Source: Enterobacteriaceae bacterium RIT691
GTDB lineage: Bacteria; Pseudomonadota; Gammaproteobacteria; Enterobacterales; Enterobacteriaceae
Length of the DNA stretch: 64,000 nt
Assembly: GCA_009668205.1 (NCBI GenBank)
Contig: WJYM01000003.1
Coordinates: 186,001-250,000, forward strand
Direction of reading: 5' to 3'
Shown here: positions 33,248 through 41,997 of the stretch, piece by piece
Layout: each line of letters begins with the position of its first letter
Position numbering within the stretch: the first letter of the stretch is position 1
Position numbers and translations under genes: made by a program
The notes under the pieces: model-generated
Database searches by the model: none
What the model was told of the DNA's origin: nothing
What the model saw: the letters and a program-made list of their open reading frames with translations, nothing else

Positions 33248-34213
33248 ATGACAAAGTTTGCGTTAACGGGGGATGTCGGCGGGACTAATGCCCGTCTTGC
33301 ACTGGTTGACCTTGACTGCGGAGACATCTCCGAAGCCAAAACATACTCTGGGCTGGATTACCCGAGCCTTGAAGCCGTTGTCCGGGTTTATCTGGAAGAG
33401 AAAAAGGTCGAGGTGAAGCAGGGCTGCATCGCCATTGCCTGTCCAATCACCGGTGACTGGGTGGCAATGACGAACCATACCTGGGCGTTCTCCATCGAAG
33501 AGATGAAGAACAACCTCGGCTTTACTCACCTGGAGATTATCAACGACTTTACCGCGGTTTCCATGGCTATTCCGATGCTGAAAAAAGAGCATCTGATTCA
33601 GTTCGGCGGTCAGGAACCCGTTGAAGGCAAACCGATTGCGGTTTACGGCGCCGGTACGGGGCTTGGCGTTTCGCATCTGGTGCACGTGGAGAAGCGCTGG
33701 GTCAGTCTGCCGGGTGAGGGCGGTCATGTGGATTTCGCGCCAAACAGCGAAGAAGAGGGCATCATTCTGCAGGAGCTGCGTGCTGAGTTAGGTCATGTCT
33801 CTGCAGAGCGCGTGCTGTCAGGGCCAGGTCTGGTATACCTGTATCGCGCCATAGTGAAATCTGACGGCCGTTTGCCCGAAAATCTGCAGCCGAAGGACGT
33901 CACCCAACGTGCGCTGGAAGACAGCTGCATTGACTGTCGTCGCGCGCTGTCGCTGTTCTGTGTGATCATGGGTCGGTTCGGGGGCAACCTGGCGCTGACG
34001 CTGGGGACGTTTGGCGGCGTGTACATTGCCGGTGGCATTGTGCCGCGTTTCCTCGAGTTCTTTAAAGCCTCAGGCTTCCGCGGCGGTTTTGAAGATAAAG
34101 GGCGCTTCAAATCCTACGTTCAGGACATTCCGGTGTTCCTGATTGTTCATGAAAACCCGGGGTTGTTGGGGGCCGGTGCGCATCTGCGTCAGACCCTTGG
34201 ACAAGTTCTCTAA
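33248..34213 (+). CDS. glk: Glk, glucokinase
   Basis: ATP-dependent kinase that phosphorylates free cytoplasmic glucose, 321 residues as in E. coli. [12 protein letters not shown] (8-19) is the phosphate-1 motif. [11 protein letters not shown] near 99-109 contains the catalytic Asp100. [11 protein letters not shown] near 136 is the adenosine and phosphate-2 area, and the glucose-binding Glu/His pair is in [11 protein letters not shown]. The ribosome site GCGGAGCAG lies 7-8 bp before ATG 33248. A candidate Cra site is in the upstream region, and a REP hairpin follows the gene. Confidence 0.97.
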   Translation: MTKFALTGDVGGTNARLALVDLDCGDISEAKTYSGLDYPSLEAVVRVYLEEKKVEVKQGCIAIACPITGDWVAMTNHTWAFSIEEMKNNLGFTHLEIINDFTAVSMAIPMLKKEHLIQFGGQEPVEGKPIAVYGAGTGLGVSHLVHVEKRWVSLPGEGGHVDFAPNSEEEGIILQELRAELGHVSAERVLSGPGLVYLYRAIVKSDGRLPENLQPKDVTQRALEDSCIDCRRALSLFCVIMGRFGGNLALTLGTFGGVYIAGGIVPRFLEFFKASGFRGGFEDKGRFKSYVQDIPVFLIVHENPGLLGAGAHLRQTLGQVL

Positions 34214-34233
34214 GCCCTCGGTTTTATGCCTGT

Positions 34234-34265
34234 TTGCCGGATAAGGCGCGAGCCGCATCCGGCAA
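34234..34265. repeat. REP element between glk and ypdB
   Basis: TTGCCGGAT and ATCCGGCAA form the stem, with GGCGCGAGCC inside, the classical REP/PU shape of enteric bacteria. It lies between convergent glk and ypdB and has no T-run. Confidence 0.85.
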
Positions 34266-34291
34266 AAGCCGTCATTGAGCCGGTTCGTGGG

Positions 34292-35029
34292 TTACAGATG
34301 CATCAATTGGCGAAATTCTTTCACCTTGCTGCGACTGACGGGAACCTGAAAATCGAGATCCCGCAGACGCAGGATATAGGTGTTGTTAAACCAGGGCTCG
34401 ATTTCACGAATCTTATTCAGATTGACGCAGTACGAGCGATGGCAGCGGAAAAAGTGTGCCGCCGGCAGCTTGCTGCAAAACTCGGTAATGTTCATCGGCA
34501 TTACCCATGACTCTCGTTTCGTGTAGACGAAGGTCATTTTTTCGTGGGCTTCGGCATAATAGATATCGTGGATTGAGGTGACAAAAATCTTCTCATCCCG
34601 CACCAGATTAATGGTGTCGTTTTCCCGTTGTGGCGCGGAACCGCTCGCCGCACTGCCACCCGATTGCAACTGCCAGGCGCTTTCCAGTTTTTGCAGCATG
34701 GTGACGATGCGCGATTCCTGATACGGCTTCAGAATATAATCAAACGCTTCCAGTTCGAAGGCCTCCACCGCATGCTCTTTCCAGGCCGTGATAAACACGA
34801 TAAACGGTTTGTGGGCGAACTGACTGATGTTCTGCGCCAGCAGCACCCCATCCAGCGACGGAATATTGATATCCAGAAAAATGGCATCGACCCGGTTATG
34901 CTGGAGAAATTTCAGCACATCCAGCCCATCGTCGAAGGTACCGACGATGTCCATGTCGCTGTGTTCTTTGATAAGCCAGCTCAGCTCCTGCTGAGCCAGC
35001 ACCTCATCCTCAACAATGATAACTTTCAT
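34292..35029 (-). CDS. ypdB: YpdB, LytTR response regulator
   Basis: A 245-residue response regulator of the YpdA/YpdB pyruvate-sensing system. The receiver domain (1-120) has Asp53 in FLDINIPSLDG as the phosphorylation site, the acidic pair in VEDE (6-9), and Lys in LKPYQ. The C-terminal LytTR DNA-binding domain spans about 140-245. In E. coli it activates yhjX. ATG 35029 was chosen because MKVIIVEDE is the family start; the frame stays open upstream but runs into ypdA. It follows ypdA by 10 bp, so they are co-transcribed. Confidence 0.95.
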   Translation of the reverse strand: MKVIIVEDEVLAQQELSWLIKEHSDMDIVGTFDDGLDVLKFLQHNRVDAIFLDINIPSLDGVLLAQNISQFAHKPFIVFITAWKEHAVEAFELEAFDYILKPYQESRIVTMLQKLESAWQLQSGGSAASGSAPQRENDTINLVRDEKIFVTSIHDIYYAEAHEKMTFVYTKRESWVMPMNITEFCSKLPAAHFFRCHRSYCVNLNKIREIEPWFNNTYILRLRDLDFQVPVSRSKVKEFRQLMHL

Positions 35030-35039
35030 CGCACTGTCC

Positions 35040-36737
35040 TTATGACTGCAGAGTGACAGGAGCCGCGATCGGCCTGCGCTGATTGGGAACATAAAAGGCA
35101 ATCTCGGTACCCGGCTCCAGTCGGCGAATGTGCAGACCTTCACCGTAGAGCAGCTTCACCCGATGGTGCACATTAAGCAGACCGATTTTATTGGCTGGCA
35201 TCTCATCGGCTTCGACGCGAGCGACCACCGCAGGATCAATCCCATTACCGGTATCGCGCACCCCGATCCGCACCCGATTGCCGCTTTCCGCAATACTGAT
35301 GGTCACCACCCCTTTCCCTTTACAGGGCTGGATCCCATGGACGATGGCATTCTCGACCAACGGCTGGATCAGCAGGCTTGGGATCATGCAGTGTACCTCA
35401 TCGTCAATCTCATAAATTACCGTCAGCTTGTCGCCGAAGCGCGCCTGCTCAATCGCAATATAGTCCATGATTTGATACAGCTCCTTGCGGATATCAATCT
35501 GCTCATCATCTTTTAATTCAATGTTATAGCGCAGGTAACGTGACAGATTGAAAATCAGCTGACGTGCGGTGTCCGGATTGAGGCGAACCGACGAAGAGAT
35601 AGCGTTCAGGGCGTTAAACAGGAAATGGGGATTGATTTTACTTTGCAGGGCGCGCAGCTCTGCCTTATTTGCCATTTCGCGTAATTGTTCTGCCCGCGAC
35701 ACCTCAAGCTGGGTGGAAATCATCTGCGACAGCCCGAGCGCCATTTCCTGCACCGCAGAGGTAATTTGATGGGCGTGGCGGTAATAAATTTTTAGCGTTC
35801 CGGTGACAATTCCCTTTTCCCAGAGAGGAATGATGAGCAGCGAGTGGATCTCCGGCGTGCGGTAGGCCTCATCATCATTACGAATAATGATTTTACCGTC
35901 GCGCAGCGCCTGCTGGGTGCGCGGGCTTATCTCAAGATCGTTCTGTTTATAGTTGGCTTCGCCGAGGCCAACATAGGCCAATACTTTCTCATTATCGGTC
36001 ATGGCCACCGCATCCGCATGAATATCATGACGAATAATCTCACAGACCTGGCGCAGGGATTCGGTATTAATATGGCGAAACAGTGGCAGCGTTTTATTGG
36101 CAATATCCAGAGCCAGCTTCGCCTGGCGGGCAGCGCTGGCTTCTTTTTCCCCTTCGACGCTCTGCACCAACAGGACGATAAAGCCGATACACACGCTGCC
36201 AAGGATCATCGGCACGCCGATTTTTGACACGATATCCACGCCCAGCGCTGTGGTGGGCGCCCACAGGACGACCAGAATCATCGTCAACGTCTCACACATC
36301 ATCCCGGCTAAAATGCCCACTTTCCAGTGCTGAGCTTTGGGGATTTTGCGGTTGATCCAGCCGGATAATAGCCCGGCAATAATGCTGGTAATTAAGCACG
36401 GGATAGCGGTGACGCCATCAATATCAATCAGGTAACGGTGTGTACCTGCAATTAATCCGGTGATGGCACCGACCCAGGGGCCGAACAAAATGCCACCCGA
36501 CATCACCGCAATGACCCTTACGTTGACCAGTGAGCCTTCAACATGAACACCAGACCAGGTGCTGAACAGCGCAAACAGAGAGAAAATGGCGGTCACTGCC
36601 AGCAGCTCTTTCGGCGTGTGAGCCGATTTGTGCAATAGCTCGCGGAACAGACGGATGCGGATCAGGAAAAACAGGCAGATCAGCATCAAAGCGGCTCTGT
36701 CAAAGACCGCCAGCAGCATAGTAAAAATATCGTGCAT
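35040..36737 (-). CDS. ypdA: YpdA, LytS-type sensor histidine kinase
   Basis: Membrane sensor kinase partner of YpdB, 565 residues as in E. coli. Residues about 1-200 hold the 5TM-Lyt multi-pass sensor, about 220-340 a GAF domain, about 355-435 the phosphoacceptor domain with [15 protein letters not shown], and about 440-555 the ATPase (DTGNGIDPA in the G1 box). In E. coli the pair responds to extracellular pyruvate. It diverges from alaC across a 386-bp spacer. Confidence 0.95.
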   Translation of the reverse strand: MHDIFTMLLAVFDRAALMLICLFFLIRIRLFRELLHKSAHTPKELLAVTAIFSLFALFSTWSGVHVEGSLVNVRVIAVMSGGILFGPWVGAITGLIAGTHRYLIDIDGVTAIPCLITSIIAGLLSGWINRKIPKAQHWKVGILAGMMCETLTMILVVLWAPTTALGVDIVSKIGVPMILGSVCIGFIVLLVQSVEGEKEASAARQAKLALDIANKTLPLFRHINTESLRQVCEIIRHDIHADAVAMTDNEKVLAYVGLGEANYKQNDLEISPRTQQALRDGKIIIRNDDEAYRTPEIHSLLIIPLWEKGIVTGTLKIYYRHAHQITSAVQEMALGLSQMISTQLEVSRAEQLREMANKAELRALQSKINPHFLFNALNAISSSVRLNPDTARQLIFNLSRYLRYNIELKDDEQIDIRKELYQIMDYIAIEQARFGDKLTVIYEIDDEVHCMIPSLLIQPLVENAIVHGIQPCKGKGVVTISIAESGNRVRIGVRDTGNGIDPAVVARVEADEMPANKIGLLNVHHRVKLLYGEGLHIRRLEPGTEIAFYVPNQRRPIAAPVTLQS

Positions 36738-37123
36738 GAGAGTGCCGTGGAGAGAACAGAAAGTCCTATGATAAAAAACCTCGTGGCTGAGCGCCAGCTA
36801 TCCCGCATGATGAGAATAGGGATTAACCATGAAGATAAAAGGGGATGGGTTAAGAACACGCCACAGAGACGGTGGGAACAGGGCAATCGCCGTTTTAATG
36901 TAAAGCAATTGATATCAAAACGTTTCCTGCCGTAGGGCGTTTCGAGTTAATCAGGAAATCTCACTCCGCTTCATTTACTTTTCCTTTCCTCTTTTCAGCG
37001 GGAGAATTATTTTTTTCTTTCCCCCTCGACAGCGGGAAAAAATTCAGGTTATTTTCTGTTCATGCCACATCAGTGGCAACGTCGCTCGGACGGTCCGGGC
37101 GCTAACGTAACATCGAGGAAACT
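36738..37123. other. ypdA-alaC divergent intergenic region (386 bp) with an inverted repeat
   Basis: No gene is supported. The region should contain the divergent promoters of ypdAB and alaC. A perfect dyad TGCCAC-ATCA-GTGGCA at 37063-37078 lies 45 bp before alaC and could be an operator or a small leader hairpin. Upstream of it, CAGCGGGA appears twice (near 36999 and 37030) in a T/C-rich tract. Confidence 0.5.
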
Positions 37124-38359
37124 ATGGCTGACTCCAGTCCTGAACGCCGTTTTACCCGCATCGACAGACTCCCTCCTTATGTTTTTAATATTACAGCTGA
37201 ACTGAAGATGGCTGCGCGTCGGCGCGGTGAAGATATTATCGATTTCAGTATGGGAAACCCGGATGGCGCGACGCCACCGCACATTGTCGAAAAGCTCTGT
37301 ACCGTTGCTCAGCGTCCTGATACGCACGGCTACTCTACTTCCCGCGGTATTCCTCGTTTACGTCGTGCCATTTCACGCTGGTATCAGGATCGCTACGACG
37401 TCGAGATTGATCCGGAAACCGAAGCCATCGTCACTATCGGTTCTAAGGAAGGGCTGGCGCATCTGATGCTGGCAACCCTCGATCATGGCGATACCGTTTT
37501 GGTCCCAAATCCGAGCTACCCGATTCATATTTACGGGGCGGTAATTGCCGGTGCTCAGGTGCGTTCGGTGCCGCTGGTTGAAGGCGTAGATTTCTTCAAC
37601 GAACTGGAACGCGCGATCCGCGAAAGTTACCCAAAACCGAAGATGATGATCCTGGGGTTCCCATCGAATCCAACGGCTCAGTGCGTCGAACTCGAGTTTT
37701 TCGAGAAAGTGGTCGCGCTGGCGAAGCGTTATGATGTGCTGGTGGTACACGATCTGGCCTATGCGGACATCGTCTACGATGGCTGGAAAGCCCCGTCAAT
37801 TATGCAGGTGCCAGGGGCACGCGATGTCGCGGTGGAATTTTTCACCCTTTCCAAAAGCTATAATATGGCGGGATGGCGCATCGGCTTTATGGTCGGTAAT
37901 CCGGTGCTGGTGAATGCACTGGCACGGATCAAAAGTTATCACGATTACGGAACCTTCACCCCGCTGCAGGTCGCGGCAATTGCGGCCCTGGAAGGCGATC
38001 AGCAGTGCGTCCTTGATATTGCGGCACAGTATAAGCGTCGCCGTGATGTGCTGGTCAAAGGGTTGCATGAGGCGGGCTGGATGGTTGAAATGCCAAAAGC
38101 CTCTATGTACGTCTGGGCGAAAATTCCGGAACAGTACGCGGAAATGGGCTCACTGGAGTTCGCCAAAAAAATGCTGAAAGACGCAAAGGTCTGTGTTTCA
38201 CCGGGCATTGGCTTTGGTGATTACGGCGATACCCACGTCCGCTTCGCATTGATTGAAAATAGGGATCGCATTCGTCAGGCGGTGCGGGGAATTAAAGCCA
38301 TGTTCCGGGCCGATGGGCTGCTGCCGGTGTCGGCGAAAACGTCTGAAGGTACAGACTAG
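37124..38359 (+). CDS. alaC: AlaC, glutamate-pyruvate aminotransferase
   Basis: PLP aminotransferase that makes alanine from pyruvate with glutamate, a main alanine-forming enzyme with AlaA. It is 411 residues (412 in E. coli). The PLP lysine is in [15 protein letters not shown] near residue 244. NPTAQC near 180 is the substrate-side Asn and [11 protein letters not shown] near 209 the PLP ring Asp/Tyr. The proximity of the pyruvate-sensing YpdAB system is conserved in E. coli. The start ATG has GAGGAA 5 bp upstream. A terminator follows. Confidence 0.96.
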   Translation: MADSSPERRFTRIDRLPPYVFNITAELKMAARRRGEDIIDFSMGNPDGATPPHIVEKLCTVAQRPDTHGYSTSRGIPRLRRAISRWYQDRYDVEIDPETEAIVTIGSKEGLAHLMLATLDHGDTVLVPNPSYPIHIYGAVIAGAQVRSVPLVEGVDFFNELERAIRESYPKPKMMILGFPSNPTAQCVELEFFEKVVALAKRYDVLVVHDLAYADIVYDGWKAPSIMQVPGARDVAVEFFTLSKSYNMAGWRIGFMVGNPVLVNALARIKSYHDYGTFTPLQVAAIAALEGDQQCVLDIAAQYKRRRDVLVKGLHEAGWMVEMPKASMYVWAKIPEQYAEMGSLEFAKKMLKDAKVCVSPGIGFGDYGDTHVRFALIENRDRIRQAVRGIKAMFRADGLLPVSAKTSEGTD

Positions 38360-38401
38360 CCCACCTTGAGTTCCACAGAACGTTGAGTCCTACAGAAATG
38401 C

Positions 38402-38428
38402 AAACAGGAGCCAAAAGGCTCCTGTTTT
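38402..38428 (+). terminator. Terminator after alaC
   Basis: AAACAGGAGCC and GGCTCCTGTTT pair around AAAA, followed by eight T residues in total. Confidence 0.92.
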
Positions 38429-38447
38429 TTTTGCTCATCGATTCAGA

Positions 38448-38519
38448 CTAAACCATCAGGGCGAAAGTACCGGCCCAAACGATGACCATGAACGAGATGC
38501 CCATAAAAAAGTATTTCAC
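38448..38519 (-). CDS. ypdK: YpdK, 23-residue membrane protein
   Basis: A very small gene whose translated product differs from E. coli YpdK only at the last residue as I recall it. The product starts KYFFMGISFMVIVWAG and ends TFALMV, a single transmembrane helix. The start is GTG at 38519, with GAG 4-7 bp upstream as a weak ribosome site. It lies downstream of alaC on the opposite strand, the same place as in E. coli. The function is unknown; it belongs to the class of verified single-helix small proteins. Confidence 0.88.
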   Translation of the reverse strand: MKYFFMGISFMVIVWAGTFALMV

Positions 38520-38906
38520 GTCTCATCACTCCGCGTACGCTGAGATACGCCCAAATGAAAATCATTCTTCTGCATAAAGAGATGACGCCACGGCAAAAAC
38601 AGAGGGAAATTTCCCTTCGCTGGCTTCGGCATCACCTCAGGATTCTGAGCGTTTGGTGCTCCAGATGGCGCTAATGTACGCTTAAAAAATAAGGGTGACA
38701 AGTGGGATTTTTTTATTAATTTTTAGTTACTTACAACTGTCGTGAAACGGCGACAGATTAATTTCATCGGGGATTAATTTCGTCTACAGCGATGCCTGAA
38801 CCGGGCAGAGAGTTCGATTATTAGACCATTGAATTTATATGGTTTTTAGGGGCAAAAAAAACGGGCGACCAGAAAACCGGCAGCCCGTGAGTTTTTAACG
38901 AAAAGA
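38520..38906. other. Intergenic region between ypdK and the beta-barrel gene (387 bp)
   Basis: No gene is supported. It holds the ypdK upstream region, including a perfect 14-bp palindrome AGGGAAATTTCCCT at 38603-38616, an AT-rich stretch at 38690-38840 and, at its right end, the terminator of the next minus-strand gene. Confidence 0.5.
38853..38888 (-). terminator. Terminator of the beta-barrel protein gene
   Basis: On the minus strand ACGGGC (38888-38883) pairs with GCCCGT (38866-38861) across an internally paired loop, followed by seven T residues. Confidence 0.75.
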
Positions 38907-39707
38907 TTAGAACTGATACTTATACGAGAATTTAAAACGCTTCTCAGCATTATCAATATACGTATTGTTGTCCTGGATGTAGGTGAACCCGCTGATGGAG
39001 TTGTGCTTATCGAAGGAGTAACCCAGCCCGATCCCGGCGAAGTAACCTTTATAGTTATCCCCGTCATCGTTTTTGGAACCATATGAGCCCCCGGCTACGC
39101 TGAGCAGGCGCAGGTTTGACGTCAGCGGCTTCAACATAAATACGCCCAGATAGCCGCTGCTTCCGGAAGTATCCATCATGTCAAAACCGTTCTCAGACGA
39201 AGGATCGCCGTGGAAGCCGGGCTGCGAACAGGCTTTATTTTTTCCTTTATCACAGGCGAGAGTGTCACCCGTGTTGTAGGTATAGCCCGCCATGGGGAAG
39301 AACTGGAAGCCGGCAGGTTCAAAGCCAAAGTAGCTCAGAGGAATAAACGTTCCGAGAGAATAGTTGGTCTGCGAGGCGCCATTAGGGAATTCATTCTTGC
39401 CGAAGTTAAAGTTGAAAATCCCGATGGGGAACAACCAGGAGCCGCCCACGCGCCACTCACTGGCATCGCTATTCACTTTAACGTTGATTTTACGAGCCTC
39501 ATCCAGCGCCAGTGACCCTGAAAAGTCGACATCGCTATCATTCATATCGTAGTTATCCTGCCAGGCAATACCCACCTTGGTGGTGACCTTCGTCGGGTCA
39601 TCGTCCGACTTTTCCTTATTGGTCTTTACGATACCGGTTTGAGCCAGCGCCAGCGCGGGCAGTAATCCCAGACAAAAGATGAGCAGGGAGCGTGTTTTTA
39701 TAGTCAT
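38907..39707 (-). CDS. Predicted outer-membrane beta-barrel protein, unknown function
   Basis: A 266-residue protein I cannot name. Residues 1-22 are a signal peptide ending LALA. The mature part has alternating polar and aromatic strands and ends FKFSYKYQF, a C-terminal Phe with alternating aromatics, which is the outer-membrane insertion signature. A periplasmic or extracellular loop near 150-175 contains two Cys (TLACDKG and KACSQPG) able to form a disulfide, followed by a Gly/Ser-rich segment. It starts at ATG 39707 with a weak ribosome site and has its own terminator, so it is a single-gene unit. A porin, small-molecule channel or lipid-modifying barrel are all possible. Confidence 0.7.
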   Translation of the reverse strand: MTIKTRSLLIFCLGLLPALALAQTGIVKTNKEKSDDDPTKVTTKVGIAWQDNYDMNDSDVDFSGSLALDEARKINVKVNSDASEWRVGGSWLFPIGIFNFNFGKNEFPNGASQTNYSLGTFIPLSYFGFEPAGFQFFPMAGYTYNTGDTLACDKGKNKACSQPGFHGDPSSENGFDMMDTSGSSGYLGVFMLKPLTSNLRLLSVAGGSYGSKNDDGDNYKGYFAGIGLGYSFDKHNSISGFTYIQDNNTYIDNAEKRFKFSYKYQF

Positions 39708-39893
39708 AAGGGTCCGAGGAGTAAATAAATTTGCAAAATGCTTAGCCGCGGAACCCTACACTGTTGGGGTATCAACAAGGTAGGTTTAGATTTAAATTTG
39801 CATTTAATTTTGAATTTTAAATTGAGCGCCTCAGAGGAACAGGTGATTTAGCGAAGGTGTTCTAATAGCTAATGGCGAGGGTGATAAACATCA

Positions 39894-39922
39894 TTTACTG
39901 ATAGTGTTGCAATATCAGTAAA
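39894..39922. repeat. Perfect inverted repeat upstream of a membrane protein gene
   Basis: TTTACTGATA (39894-39903) and TATCAGTAAA (39913-39922) pair exactly around a 9-nt spacer, ending 41 bp before the next gene. There is no T-run, so an operator is more likely than a terminator. Confidence 0.6.
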
Positions 39923-39963
39923 GCCGACGTTGTTTTTACAACCACCTTTAAAGAGCTAAAGTG

Positions 39964-40578
39964 ATGAATCGCGAAATCAGCTATAGAACATTACGGGTAG
40001 TGATTGGTGTGATTGCGGTGTTTCTGTCACCCATGGTATATGTTGTTTCGGGATTCAATCCGTTAAAGAGCATAAGTGATTCATATTGGACGGACGCAAG
40101 GGATGTTTTTGTTGGATCTTTAGCGGTAGTCGGATTTTTTCTTTCCGCATACAACGGTGACGGACTCAAAAAGGGATTGGAGTTTTATCTCAGTAAGTTT
40201 GCCTGTGTTTTTGCTCTTTGTGTGGCATTGTTCCCAACTAGTGATGAGTCGCATAAACAAAACCTTCCCTGGTGGGTTAATAACGTTGTTGCTGCCATAG
40301 GATATTCATCGGAACGAATTCATTTGTTCTTTGCCGTACTTCTTTTTATCTGCCTGATTATCATTATGTGGTTCTTTTCTATTAGAGCACGAAATAAAGG
40401 TAAGCGAGTTAGAGCGTTTTATTATCGGCTAGTCGTTGCTCTAATGGTGGTAGGTGGTTTGGCAATAAAGTTGCCTGACAGTTTTTTTTGGAGTGAGAGT
40501 AAATATTTATATGTTGAAGTCTGGGAGCTTACCCTTTTTGGTTTGGGTTGGTTCGCCGCAGGGACGTATAAAAAATAA
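39964..40578 (+). CDS. Unidentified multi-pass membrane protein
   Basis: A 204-residue protein, family not recognised with certainty. It has about six hydrophobic segments: around residues 10-30, 48-60, 75-90, 118-140, 160-175 and 188-202. A conserved-looking loop after helix 1 reads DSYWTDARDVFVGSLAVVGF, and LFPTSDE ends helix 3. The gene is richer in A/T than the backbone and uses rarer codons (ATA, AGA), so it may have been acquired. ATG 39964 follows GTG 39961 directly; AAAGAG lies 8-13 bp upstream. An inverted repeat just upstream suggests local regulation. Confidence 0.65.
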   Translation: MNREISYRTLRVVIGVIAVFLSPMVYVVSGFNPLKSISDSYWTDARDVFVGSLAVVGFFLSAYNGDGLKKGLEFYLSKFACVFALCVALFPTSDESHKQNLPWWVNNVVAAIGYSSERIHLFFAVLLFICLIIIMWFFSIRARNKGKRVRAFYYRLVVALMVVGGLAIKLPDSFFWSESKYLYVEVWELTLFGLGWFAAGTYKK

Positions 40579-40779
40579 TGGGATAAAGAGTGGGGCAAAG
40601 TAGGGATAGGGTGTTGAAGTGTTTCCACCAGGAATCTTGAACCATCTTAATTGATGATTGAGTCAGTGGTTGCACCCGGAGGGGATCGTGAGAGGGCACT
40701 ATCTATATATGCTGGTAGCGATAACCACGCCACCAGCTCACTTGTTAGGAGTGTCTGAACCCTCTTCAGCGGCGCAGTG

Positions 40780-41223
40780 TCAAAGATGAAAGGTGACACC
40801 GTAATCGCTTGCCACCTGCACTATCTTTTCAACGTTAGGCGGGCCTGGTGGAATCTCGCGATCCAGTGCGGTGAATATATTCACAGCCTTGCTTCCTTTT
40901 CCTGTGATCTCCAGCATTTCGCCACCCTCCGGACCATAGCGAAAACCATGTACCGTCCCGGCGGGGATGTGTACGAAGGTCCCCGCAACACAACGGATAG
41001 TCTCACCAGCACAAATGAAAGCGACCTCACCCTTTATGACATAAAAAGATTCATCCCAATCGTGGCTGTGTGGCGGCGGGCCTGCACCTTCTTCACCATA
41101 TTGTGCGGTTATCTGTTGATGGGGGATGTCTGCCTCGGTGGCAAGGACGGTAATTTTTGTACCCACAACATTCAGTGCAGGTTTACGCTCGGTGGGCTGG
41201 AGGACAAAGGGTTTACCACTCAT
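40780..41223 (-). CDS. Cupin-domain protein
   Basis: A 147-residue single-domain cupin. The metal-binding motif 1 is PPPHSHDWDESFYVIKGE (about 50-67: His, His, Glu) and motif 2 is PAGTVHGFRYGP (about 87-98) with the fourth ligand His. The substrate is unknown; small cupins of this kind include dioxygenases, isomerases and stress-linked proteins. It stands alone, just outside the left end of the argW element. The ribosome site on the minus strand is AGGAAG about 8 bp before the start. Confidence 0.8.
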   Translation of the reverse strand: MSGKPFVLQPTERKPALNVVGTKITVLATEADIPHQQITAQYGEEGAGPPPHSHDWDESFYVIKGEVAFICAGETIRCVAGTFVHIPAGTVHGFRYGPEGGEMLEITGKGSKAVNIFTALDREIPPGPPNVEKIVQVASDYGVTFHL

Positions 41224-41531
41224 GGCTTGCTTCCTCTGAATTTATCAGCACTCGGAATGCCCCGGCCAATTCATTAGAGGAGGCAATTTATGCTGATTGG
41301 AAACGTGGGTTTGGATGTTCGGGGAGGTACAGCGGGCTCCACAGAAATGGCCCACAGCCCTACTGATTATAGATTATCTGGCTGTCTCTGGCTTACAGCC
41401 ACGTGAAGAGAGTTTAGCGGCACAACTTATGTGTCGCTTATTGTCGTCATTGCTGGGCAGATCCAGCGACAGGATTAAGCTCCTGACATTATCTTGTGCG
41501 ACTTTCGTGGGGGATGTTGACGGCGGGGAAA
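41224..41531. other. 308-bp stretch left of the att site, no clear gene
   Basis: Nothing here is recognisable. A 38-codon reading frame at 41290-41406 has a very good ribosome site (AGAGGAGG, 7 bp before ATG) but ends quickly and has an odd composition. A second open stretch in another frame covers 41297-41563 and runs through the att site. The pattern fits debris of an older insertion. Confidence 0.4.
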
Positions 41532-41552
41532 GTGTCCCCTGCAGGAATCGAA
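41532..41552. repeat. Distal attachment site of the argW element
   Basis: 21 bp identical to the 3' part of the argW tRNA gene at 56424-56444; core GTCCCCTGCAGGAATC. It marks the end of the element far from the integrase. Bases just left of it do not continue the tRNA CCA. Confidence 0.85.
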
Positions 41553-41603
41553 TTATCGTTTAATTCGTTGATATAAAGATATTTATCTTGTATTGGTTTT
41601 CTC

Positions 41604-41634
41604 AGTACCATCACAGATACCATCAAGTGATGGT
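41604..41634. repeat. Candidate integrase arm-site repeats, left end
   Basis: AGTACCATCA (41604-41613) and GATACCATCA (41616-41625), then TGATGGT in reverse (41628-41634), about 50-80 bp inside the left att site. The same motif recurs at the right end near 56261-56309. Confidence 0.6.
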
Positions 41635-41997
41635 GACTGATCCAATTCTGGGTATCGCGGCAATAGAACCTGGGAAAGTAACAGGCATTGAATTTGCACC
41701 CTGCCTTTTTATGAGCGGGTCATCCCATCGGTTGGGTTTGTGGGCTGTTACAATAGCTGTTTCGAACAATTAAAGATGGCAAAGGCATAACCGGGCCTGG
41801 CTTGAAATGAACAACGGTGAGTTTTCCAGGCGTTGTGTTGACTTGTTTGTGCGGTTACATGAGTCAATCAAAAGCAGAAGCCATGCTAACGAATAAGGGT
41901 TTTCACAGCGTTGGCTCAAAACTTCGCTTCAGGTCATTACCTGATGAACTAATCTGTGTAAAATCAGACCTAACCCAATATCGTTGAGAGCTCTGCT

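Noticed and set aside
41588-41773. 61-codon frame at the left end of the island
   Set aside because: Covers the arm-site repeats, no ribosome site, no recognisable product.
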